Assembly (NCBI RefSeq): GCF_030269925.1
Contig: NC_085131.1
Coordinates: forward strand, 1,192,001-1,256,000
Direction: 5' to 3'
DNA: 64,000 nt
From: Bombyx mori
Taxonomy: Eukaryota; Arthropoda; Insecta; Lepidoptera; Bombycidae
The first letter of the stretch is position 1, and every line of letters begins with the position of its first letter. Below the pieces are notes generated by a model. That model worked only from the letters and a program-made list of their open reading frames with translations. It ran no database searches and was not told the DNA's origin. Positions 37,738 through 49,700 of this stretch are shown in pieces. Both the position numbers and the translations under genes were made by a program.

Positions 37738-40700
37738 ATGGAAAAGAACTTATGCGATTACATGCTAGAGCCGGATATTATAGCGGCCACTGAAAATGTT
37801 ATGCCAGATCTTAATAATGATTTGGTATTAGCGAAAAACTTCTTAAAGCAGCAGAGTGCAGCGACTGGAGACACATTGTACGGCTATTCTAACCTTTGAT
37901 TTTACCTGTTTACGAAAATCTACCCTATACATATTGTTTTTAAATATCCATTTCTCTGCTTCAGAATTTTTCAATAGATTCAGTAGATGCGTATTTGAAA
38001 TTACTGGTGGTAGGACATCTTGTGAGTCCGCACGGGTAGGTACCACCACCCTGCCTATTTCTGCCGTGAAGCAGTAATACGTTTCGGTTTGAAGGGCGGG
38101 GCAGCCGTTGTAACTATACTGAGACCTTAGAACTCATATCTCAAGGTGAGCGGCGCATTTACGTCGTAGATGTCTATGGACTCCTGTAACCACTTAACAC
38201 CAGGATTTTGTCATTCGGAGACTCGCCTTAGAGAGCTCTCCACTTCAGACACAAGTTTTGATCGTCTCTCTTGCACCACGCTCCGAGAGAGACTCTGATG
38301 GCCGATATATCGCGCATCCCCCGTGCTGTCATCCGCATAGCAATGCATGCCATCTATAGACAGCATGTCATTGATAAACAGGAGTGGGCTGTGAGCTCGT
38401 CCACCCATCTAAGCAATAAAAAAATAATGTTAGCAAAACCTTCTTCTAGATACGATCATTTGGTTGACGTGGTCCAAAAGATCCTGTCCCAGAAACCACC
38501 GGATGTGGTGGACCATTTCGAGCAGTACTCTTGGCAGGTGAAGCAGGAAAAGTTTCGACCGAACTTCGATCTGCTAAACGATGTTTATCTGTCTCCTCCG
38601 CAGCTGGCAGTCGTCAGAAGAATAGAGGAGATGTTTCGGGTAGGAACAGTAAAGCGGCAGATTTAAGAAGCTAATTTTATTTATTGCATTTATATAAAGA
38701 ATAAAAAAAAAGTAGTTTAAAAAAACTTAAAAACACGCTTTATATAAAATTCAACTAAAAAATAGAAAATAAATTTTAATCAATTTAAATTGAAAATAGT
38801 GTAAAAAAATATATAATTTATTTGTGTGTAAAAAGCATTTCAGGTAAAGCTAATATAAAACGTGTAATGACTTTGTTTCATTTCAATTTTGTTAGAAGAT
38901 CTGATCTTAAGAGATCGTGATCCGTTTGAAGGACCACACAGTAGGTAAATGGCTACACGATAAATTTCTTTCAGCCTTCAATCGATGAGGTTAACGTCCA
39001 TTAGCATTTGTGATTTTGGCTGTTAAATATATTGCAGAACTAATTCAGCAGTAATACTTGCAGTCGTTGCTCTGTGTCAAACTCGTCTATCGTCAGCTTT
39101 TGTAATATCATTCTTACTTTTAAGCTGGTAAAAAGCAAGGCCGAAAAAGCTGAAGATATGGATGAAGAGGAACAGGAATTGGACCTGGAAGAAGACAACG
39201 TGAAGCCCAGGATTGCGGACCTTATTGACAGCAATTATTATTTCAAGGAGGTAACATGACCAGCCCTATTTCATTTATAGTTACATAATAGTACATAACA
39301 GTAACATAGTTAAGTAACAGTTTTGATTGAGATTATTACACTGTCTTATTCATTTATCCTTGCGATAATAACGACCGGAACTCCCTGCTATTGGATTAAT
39401 TGAATTGGGCATTGGATTAATTCACACTGCGTTCCAAGAGCTCATTTTGCTGTGTTTCACAAACTGGTATACGCTTTTCTCCTAGGCTTTGTACCGGCTT
39501 TTTGAAGTATCGTATTGAATATGTACTCTCATAAATAACTGTTTTTGAGTAATAGAACAACTAATTTCTCCTACCAGGCCTAAAGTTCGACATTGTAAAA
39601 AACTTAGCACCCGTGGAACACCGAGCCGGGGTCTAGGGGGGAAGCCCCGGTGGGGTTCAGGGGGAATCCCTGGCGGAGGGTTGGGGGGCGGAGCCCCCCT
39701 ACTTATAAAAAAACAATTTAACTGTTTTTTTTATTTTTAAATAAACTACTAATAATTGAATAAGAACTGTATGATGAACTCATCTTTGTTTAATACTTCA
39801 CTATTAAATTTTATTGCCTTTTGTTTATTTCACTTTTACACTAAACACAATATTGCAAAATTACCCGAGCACAACAATGGCGGAGAATTTTAGGTGCGTG
39901 AGAGCAGACGTAGACACCAACGCGCATGCGCACTTGTCAGTACCCAGGGAGAAAAAGTTAGACTTTCTTCCCTGTACAGCGGGACGAAAGCCGAACTTTC
40001 GGCGTCGGTAGGAGAAAAACTAATTTATTCATGACCTAGCAAAGAAAAAAAAAATAGATTAGACGAGTTTATAGTAAAAAATTTACATATTATGGAAATA
40101 GTTGGTCATGCATTTTATTTTTCACTTTAAGTGTTTATTCTGTTTTATTCTCAACTAGTGTGGATTCGGTCTTCCGGATAGCGAATGCTACGCGGTTTAC
40201 ATAGCTCTAAACATGTTGGCCATTAAAGAGCCCGTATCTACAGTCAGGTTAGCAACAATAGTATTTTATTATTCTTTTTCGAGATTAAATCACGCAATTG
40301 CGCGGGAACCTCGAAGGAGGTTTGGCCCCTGTCTTGGTGAAACTGGAAAGGCCTTCGGGTCATCAGTAATCCTTCAGTCATAAAGAAAGTTTAGACCAAA
40401 AATAGGTAACAGGTACTTACTATAGGAACCAGAGATTTTTTTTATTTTTTATTTATTTATTTTTTATTGCTAGATGAATGGACGAGCTCGCAGCCCACCT
40501 GGTGTTAAGTGGTTACTGGAGCCCATAGACATCCACAACGTAAATGCGCCACCCACCTTGAGATATAAGTTCTAAGGTCTCAAGTATAGTTACAACGGCT
40601 GCCCCACCCTTCAAACCGAAACGCATTACTGCTTCACGGCAGAAATAGGCAGGGTGGTGGTACCCACCCGCGCGGACTCACAAGAGGTCCTACCACCAGT

Positions 40701-43700
40701 AATTGATTTGACACATTAAAATATAGGTAATTATGGAATAGTAGCACACAAACTTGTGTGTCACACGAAAGCCAAGCTGCTCGATAATAATTACTGTACC
40801 ACAGGGTCTGTCAATCATTAAAATAAAGTTTTTTTGTGTCGTTTTAGACGAGCAGACGATCTAAAATGTAACCCTGGAAGTGTTCACTGGTGCTCATAGA
40901 CATCACAACGGGAATGTCGCCACTCAATAAAGTTAATGTCTCAATTGTAATGTTCAACTGCTCTCGGATAAGAACTCGTGGCACGACTAAGCCGATAAAA
41001 TATTTTAATAGTTTAATTCTAACAAACAGATTCTTCGGCAAGATTTATGGTACAAAAGAAAACTATTACGTTGCTGAAACCGAATTGACTTTGGAAGAAT
41101 TAGACCGAAGGATCCGGGTAAAAGCTTGGCATTAAGTTTACAGTCGTCGCGGCGTAATGGATAAGAATTTCGTATTATCGAACTCTTTTTTGACTCGTAT
41201 CGAGCGTTTCTATTGCTAGCTTGCTAGACCGTTAGTTCACCTATCAGCCAGCCCCTTAGTTTATCAGCAATTAGGTATAGGAAATGGTGAAATTTACGTC
41301 GATACATTCAATATATGTACCGACATGTATCTAGTCGATATTAAGCTAATAAAAACGTTTGAAAATAACATATTGTAAAAGAAAATGTAGCCCTAAATAT
41401 TTGGATATTTTTTTTATATTTGCTTTGCTTCTTCAGCAAAGTTGTCTTAGCGGTTTGAAGACTGGGGCAAACGTTATGCAACACTACAACTGGGTGTTAA
41501 TTATCTATACAGATAACCCTCCTGTAACACGGTACAACACGATAACGAGATTTTTATTTAAAATTAGTTGAGATGTTTCATTTAGAAAAAATCTTTCCTT
41601 TTTGTACTGGCTTCTAGGTTTCACACAACACGGGTCTTTGTAGGAACGTATCTACCGCGTTATAGAGGGTTACCTATATAAGTATGTCGGCGCACGTCAG
41701 GGACGGCTGAGCGGTAGGTTCCGTCATCGCTCGTATTCGATTGAACTCAGTTTAGTCAATAAAACTTTTCAATAATAATTATTGAAACTCAACACACACA
41801 ACTTTCACAATGACAGGGTAAACCGACAGTTTCGTTGCATATACCGACAGACCGACTGACTGACTGACTGACTGACTGACTGACTGTCAGAGATTCACTG
41901 ACTGAGACGGACGGAATCACTGTCTGACACGAATGCCACGACTCTGTCCACGTACCGCCATTTTATACTGTGGCGTTACGGAGTCTACCCTTCATTTTGT
42001 GATATTTATCAAAACAACATTTCATCATTTAAAATAACAATCAAAACCACCGTCTTAATATTACTAAAAGTCGTTATCCACGACACGGCCATTCTGACAT
42101 GTCACACGTCCCTGTGTGACGCTCCTGCAAGGAAAACAACCTTCTGCAATATCTAACAGGTTTCGTCTCGGCCACTCCTGATACATTCATGATTGAGGAT
42201 TGGGATTCGTTTCATTACAAACCATAACGTTAGCTTTCAACAAGATCTTTAACAGACTATGTTAACCTGTGTGAGTAGATAACTTAATTACCCAACTATT
42301 AGTGACACACTATACAACTGAAAAATTTCATTAATGCTCAATAAGCATTAGAAACCCGAGTTATTACAAAACAACTCAATCTGAGCAGTATTTCATCAGT
42401 ATTATGTATCAACCACAAACTATCGTTACAATTACTTCCATCTAGTGAGAGTAACTCATGCCACCTATATCGAGTGACGATAACCCAATTCAAGTGCCAC
42501 CTCCATCGAGTAGCTCTTGACTACTTATTGCCTCCATTCGGCAAATAAGTGGGACCTCCATCCGGTACCCAACTTCAACACAAAACACTAATGCCTCCAT
42601 CCGGCACGCAAGTGGAACTTCCATCCAGTACCCACTTCAACCATAAAACACATCGCAATGCCTCCATCCGGTAATAAAACGAACACACCTAAATCGAGCG
42701 AGGTGTTCAATTACCAGTCATAAATAACACTGAATACTGTTCTTTACTAATCACACAAAATAGGACAACAAAATCCTTACTTTAATCAGTCAGTTGTATC
42801 GTGGTCGTTTGATCCTACATCTTCTACATCACTAGTGTCAACAAAATCGTATAGAACGCTCCTGGCCTGGCTGCCGGCGCAGCTAGTGGCATTGCCATCC
42901 ACATTATCATTAAAACAAATGATAAAACCAATACACATCACTTCACAATATAGAGTCAAGGTCATTAGTAGACCAACACAACAATAGTCTCCATTGAGAC
43001 CCAGGTCTCCGCTGTACCAATCGATGGAGATACTCTCACCTCACTGATCAGTCTCGTCAGTAGCACTACTTAGAGGCAACCTTATGTAATCATAGGTTCT
43101 ATTACCAGTTAAAGCAATCTGTCTTCATTTCAACAAAATTCAACATCGAATTTTACTAAATTTCCAATGTTCTGGTCTCGTCAAAGTTAATCTCTTACTT
43201 TCAGTATCATTTTAAGTAAAAACCTTTTGGGATATGGCACGTGAACTATAAAGAATTCGAAGGGGCTCGCCTCTGTTATTCTTATGGTAGAACAATTTAA
43301 AAAAAAACAAAATGTGTGCAATTCACACGTGGTAGAAGTGAAACCTTCCAAAATTAAAATACAATTATCCTAAACGTCTTAAGTAAATGTAAAATTTTGT
43401 CATTAGTAAATAATTGTAAGGTAGCGCCCTCTGTGAATTGATATTTTAATTTCACGTATAATCCTAAATTAAAATTCACTACAAGAGCTTTCATACACAC
43501 GTTAGTATTAAAAAATCTCACAGATGGCGCTGTATTAAATAGTATGTTGTATATTTCTGTCTCATTCTTTGCTGGCTTCATCCTACACATTTTTGTATTT
43601 GTGTCTCTTACCTGTCGTTTTTTTTTTTTTTTTTCGTTGCATCCGGTTTGAAATCACAACGATTCTAAAGAGGTTTTCACTTCAAAAGATGTAAGGCTTC

Positions 43701-46700
43701 TAGCACTTCTTGTCAAGAACAATTCCATGAGCTCATCGCGAGCTTGGTCATCAATAACGCAAGTCTGGGCTTCGAATAAGGACACTAGATTTAAGAGTTC
43801 TATTTCGCTGAATGCTCAATCTCACTGAACCGATTAAAACAACTATCAGGTAGTACATTACATACAATAGGTAAGCAATAAACCATCGCATAGGATTTGT
43901 TCCGTACAGTTTTGAGTCAAAACAACAGAAACCTTTTATGAGAACCATCGTATAAAATTGCTGAATTATGAAGTTACTACTAATAGATTTCTTGACAAGA
44001 GAGCATTTGGCACCAGAATCCAAATAAAAATAATACGACTCACCAGATTGTTCTTATTTACCAAAAATACCGATATTACGCAGCTACCGGCACGTCGCTC
44101 CGCTCGGCCGGTGAATAGTTGACCCATCGAGCGCCGACAGACTGTGCTTGCGTCCCATATCTCGTATTGGCTGCAGCAATCACGTTTTGATTGCGACATG
44201 GTCTTCCTGATTGTACATGTCCTCGTGTGATGGTTAACATACAATCAAAAACATCCACGAGAACACTTGTTCCGCTCGATCACTCCTGACTACACTTTAC
44301 GACTTATCGGAAAATTTAAAGTCATCAAAGCTTTAAACTGTTTTAATACCATTTTAACCAAATCAAACAATAGGGTATACAAAGTTCACTATTCAGCAGC
44401 CAGAGCACGTACCACAGTCGTTCATCAAACTTCAAATTTACTCTGTACAAATCAGGCATAGCTTACAGGAACTCAGATCAAAGAAAACTTCCGAGTAAAA
44501 ATATCTAACGCCACGGCTCTCCAGCCGACCAGCAATCGCAATTGCCCTCATGATGCGCACAGCGTGGATCGCCCGTGTGCATCACCCGCTGACTACACAC
44601 GATGGTCTTTACAGACCCCGACCTCCGCCAGAGCCAAACGCGCACCGCGCACCCACGGACTACTTGAGTTGCCTCAAGAGACACCGATTTCTACCGGGCT
44701 ACGACTACGTAATAGCTACTGGTACGGTCGAACACAATACGGCCGATAGACTATCCTTACTCGAGTTTTCACCACAATCTAAGCTTGCTCTTCATCATCA
44801 TCATTTACATCAACCTCGACTGGTATGTGTCATGCTGGCATTTTTCTTAGCCTATCATGTGGGTATTTGTAAGTACGTTTTGAATTTAAAGCTTTCAATG
44901 TGTAACGGTCACCATCCAATACTTCAACTACTTTAAACGGCCCTTTAAACTTCGTATCTAATTTCGTTTGATTACGCTCTTCGTTTTAATGTATAGACGA
45001 GCTCACAGCCCACCTTGTGTTAAGTGGTTACTAGAACCCATAGACATCCACAGCGTAAACGCACCACACACCTTGAGATAGAAGTTCTAAGGTCTCAGTA
45101 TAGTTATAACCGCTGTCCCACCCTTCAAACCGAAATACACCACTGCTTCACGGCAGAAATAGGCAGGGTGATGGTACCCGTGCGGTCGACGGCACTATAC
45201 GGAGCACCCGTCTGGTGCCACGCTCTTACCCATGAGAACGTCGCCGCGCTGCGACGCCGGTAGCGCGCGATCGCAGTCAGAGTTATTCAAGGATACCTCA
45301 CAGTCTCCTACGAGGCGGCGCGCCCTAGCGCAAGTGCAGCCGGAGCGCGGGGGCTCCAATCTCGGCAGTCCGTGCTGGAGGCGTGGTCTCGTCGTTTGGC
45401 GGACCCGTCGGCCGGCCTCCGTACCGTCGAGGCGATCTGCCCGGTTCTCGCGGACTGGCTGGGCCGCGACCGCGGAAGTCTCATCTCCGGCTACCTGTGC
45501 AGACTCACAAGACATTTTACCACCATGCAAACTTCTTACCGCAGCAAATCTTACCAGCCACCACGCACACTACAATTTTACGGGTTCCACCTCTCCTACA
45601 CGATGTTACTCCCACACTGAGGAAGCCAACCGCGAACACTTGTCAAGCACGCACAAGCACGCACTTCACCGGAAAAACCTGCATCCGCCAGCGGAACCCG
45701 AACGCCGCCGCATCGCCAGACACGAACGCACCGGACGTCTTATCTTACAGGTCACGACGACTTCAGATGTGTCAATTTTTCTTCCCCACGGAAACTTGCT
45801 TGCTTTCTTGTTTGCTTGCTTGCTGGAGCCCGAAGTCATCGAACGTGTAGTGTTATTGGTATTGAATCTAGTATATTCTAAAATTTCAGCGACAATTCAC
45901 AGTCTCATGTCCTGGTTTACTGCACTAGTGCCATGTAACTCTAGCAGAAGTCAGCCGCTTAAAATAACTCTTGTCGGAACTACCCACTCGTCATTGAGAT
46001 TTGCACTTGCCTTAATTTCTTGCAATAGCTTGTTACGTGTTGTATTTCCGCTAGTAAATGCCATGTGATGAAGTCGACAGTCAAACTGGGCAACATGAGC
46101 CAGAACGTAAGATGTGACGATTTCTTCGTGGCTCAGATCTTCCATCGAGGTAACAGAGACGTTATTACACGACTTACGTATGCTGCATTCACGCTCTTGT
46201 GGCGTACCACTACTAGTATTCTGATCTGCATCATGTTTTTTTTGCTGTACTTCGAACATGTTCAAACACGTCACGCCAGTGAGAGTAGAGTCCTGATCTC
46301 ACTTCTGATGTCGGCGCACGTCAGGGACGGCTGAGCGGTAGGTTCCGTCATCGCTCGTATTCGATTGAACTCAGTTTAGTCAATAAAACTTTTCAATAAT
46401 AATTATTGAAACTCAACACACACAACTTTCACAATGACAGGGTAAACCGACAGTTTCGTTGCATATACCGACAGACCGACAGACCGACTGACTGACTGAC
46501 TGACTGTCAGAGATTCACTGACTGAGACGGACGGAATCACTGTCTGACACGAATGCCACGACTCTGTCCACGTACCGCCATTTTATACTGTGGCGTTACG
46601 GAGTCTACCCTTCATTTTGTGATATTTATCAAAACAACATTTCATCATTTAAAATAATAATCAAAACCACCGTCTTAATATTACTAAAAGTCGTTATCCA

Positions 46701-49700
46701 CGACAAGTATATGTATATTTAAAAGTATATATACGCATGTGTACCCGAATGTGGTTCCCCTAGTACAGGAAATCCTAATTTGGGGCCCAATGACCGTGCG
46801 TGACTTGTTCCCGGTTATTATTATAATATTATTAATATGATTGTGATTTCGGTCTTAAGTCTCAAGTTAAGTGACGGTATTCCCGTAGTCAAGTCTATAG
46901 GACCTGGTAAATTGCTAGGTTTTACTTGTTAAGGCTCAATATAATATGTCTATATAAGGTGTCTATATAATACTTACATATATAACTATATCTTTTTAGA
47001 GTTAAGTGGTTCTGTTTTCTTTGTTTTTATTGTTTAGACGGATGAACGAACTCTCGACCCGCCTGATATTAAGTGATTACCGAAGCCATGGACGTCGACA
47101 ACGTAAGTTCCACCACCCAACTTACGACATAGTCGCAGTTCTATGGTACATCGGCTGCCCCACTCTTCCACTGGAACGCATTACTGCTTCGCGGCAAAAA
47201 TAGTCACAATGATGGCACCTTAAAACTGGTTCCACAGATAATCACTTCACTTCGCCTTACTGGTGGTAGGACCTCTTGTGAGTCCGCACGGGTAGGTACC
47301 ACCACCCTGCCTATTTCTGCTGTGAAGCGTTTCGGTTTGAAGGGTGGGGCAGCCGTTGTAACTATACTTCTCAAGGTGGGTGGCGCATTTACGTTGTAGA
47401 TGTCTATGGGCTCCAGTAACCACTTAACACCAGGTGGGTTGTGAGCTCGTCCACCCATCTAAGCAATAAAAAAAAGAACCTGCCCATGTGCGTGTATAGT
47501 CAATGAAACACATGATTGTAAGTAGCTTGCTGCTGCCATAGAATATATCTTCAATCAATAATTGCTAATATGGGACCGAAATCGTATCGATGTAAAGCTG
47601 GTTTGATATTTATTAGGAGTTTGAACTGAAAGACATGCCTGGTGAAGGCGAGGGGATTGAAGAAGGACAAATGCAAGTTGCCGAAGAACAGAAAGAGATG
47701 CGTTGGTGTCTATTTAATTTATAAACAAAAGGTAGTGGCTTGGCTCTGCCCCTGGCATTGCTGAAGTCCATGGGCGACGGTAACCACTCACCATCAGATG
47801 GGCCGTATGCTCCTCTGCCTACAGGGGCAATAAAAATAATAATACATAAATTAAGGTATTGGATATTCCCCAAGCGCCATGACATGTCTTTCCTCAAACG
47901 AGGCTTGCAGGGTAGTCAGCGGTAGGCAGCGACTTGGCTGTGCTCCTGGCATTGCTGAGGTCCATGAGCAACGGTAAGCACTTGCGATCAGGTGGGCCGT
48001 CGCCTAAAAAGCTCGTCTGCCTAAAAAGGTAATAAACAAAGTCTTCAGCTTAGCGAAAATGAGGTTATATTTCGTAACAGGATTCGATCGCCTTTATGAG
48101 TATTAATCAAGTTATTAAAAAAAAACATACTTTTATATAACGCGAGCCTTAAAGTGTTCGACGTGTCGGAAAACGTAAAATGAAAATAATAAACGCCAGA
48201 TTTATTAACTTTTGGGAGAATCTACATTATTATAAAGATTGCGCTTGCGACCACCACCACCCTGCCTATTTCAGCCGTCAAGCAGTAATGCGTATCGGTT
48301 TGAAGGGTGAGGCAGCCGTTGTAACTATACTGAGACCTTAAAACTTATATCTCGAGGTGGATGGCGCATTTACGTTATAGATGTCTATGGGCTCCAGTAA
48401 CCAATTAACATCAGGTGGGCTGTGAGCTCGTCCACCCATCTAAGCAATAAATAAAAATAAAAATACTGCGTTGAAATATCATAAGCTCACTAGCATCGCA
48501 ATAAGAATCCATATGATTATGGTATTTAAAATACAAGCTTATGATGGGATTCATTTGTAACCATCACATGTCTGTTTTTATCAAGTCGGAGAGGGTGAAG
48601 GTAAAGAAGAAAAGCCAAAAGAGCCTGTGCCTCCCAAGCTGCCTCCAGAGCCCGTGTCTACTTGGCAGCCGCCTCCCGAGATACCAGTCGAGAGACCCGG
48701 TCAAGGTGTTAATAAGAAGGTAATTGAGTTTTTAACACTAATTACACCAACACTTACTGATACCGATTTTCTACCATAGCGGGTAGATAAAGGTATACGA
48801 CAGGTATTAGGTACCCAAAAAAACAAAAAAATTGTATAATAACTGTAGATTAATTGGTAAAAAAAAGTCATGAAGTCAAATGTGCAAAAGCAATAATATG
48901 ACACGTGCATTTTCAATGCAAAAGTTCGAAATGGGTCGTTAGACCCGTTATGGTATGTTTAGTGTTAAAGAAAGTCTTAACAGTCTCAAACAAAACTAAA
49001 CCATTAAATAGCAACAAGTTAAAATGTTCTCGTAAGTCGACACAGCAAGATGTATGGTCCTGAAGAGTTTGTTGTTATAATTGGGTTAACGATTCTTGAA
49101 AAGAAACTGCACAATTATTTGTCGTTTTTTTTATTGCTTACATGGGAGGACGAGCTCACAGCCCACCTGGTATTGAGTGGTTACTGGAGCCCATACACAT
49201 GTACAACGTAAATGCCTTGAGATATAAGTTCTAAGGTCTCAATATAGTTACAAGGGTTGCCCCACCCTTCAAACCGAAACGCATTACTGTTTCACGGCAG
49301 ATATAGGCAGGGCTACTCGTGCGGACTCATAAGACGTCCTACCACTAGTAAAAAAGGTCTCAAGTCAAAAAGTCTCAAAAAGCCTCAAGGTATGCAAAGG
49401 CTCAGGATTTTCCTTGAGGTGCTTCAGTTCCGATAGTCCATACTCGGATTATGAGTCCATGTTGTGTTACCTTAGTTTGTAAACTTCGTTACCTTTGATG
49501 TTCATTAAAACCAGATATTTTTTTAAAGGTGTTTTGGGTATGTAATCATCCAGGCGAACAGTGGATCTGTCTCCCGGATGTAACTCCTGATCAGATCAGA
49601 GTGGCCCGCCTCACTGTGCGTTGTATGACCGGAAATCTAGATGCTGAGGTGAGAAAATCGACTATTTTAAAAGTGAAACAAGTCAATTGTTGTAATTTCT

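Larger units (their letters stand above)
41685..46705 (-). mobile_element. Gypsy-like LTR retrotransposon, degenerate, in RSPH intron 5
   Basis: Two near-identical LTRs (401 and 397 bp) with TGTCG...CGACA ends and a 4-bp target duplication AGTA (41681-41684, 46706-46709). The orientation is inferred as minus from a TATAAAATGGC motif in the LTRs, a gag-like frame next to the right LTR and a DSGA protease motif further in. No RT or integrase was recognised. The interior carries family A and R1-like LINE insertions and a degenerate repeat with CTCCATCCGGTA at 42430-42700. Confidence 0.8.

Noticed and set aside
43600..43640. Poly(T) run as a processed pseudogene end
   Set aside because: No gene-like sequence lies next to it in either direction.
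45232..46068. 278-codon plus-strand frame
   Set aside because: It crosses an R1-like LINE fragment, a family A end and the antisense of the gag-like remnant. The composition changes at each border, so it is a chance fusion frame.
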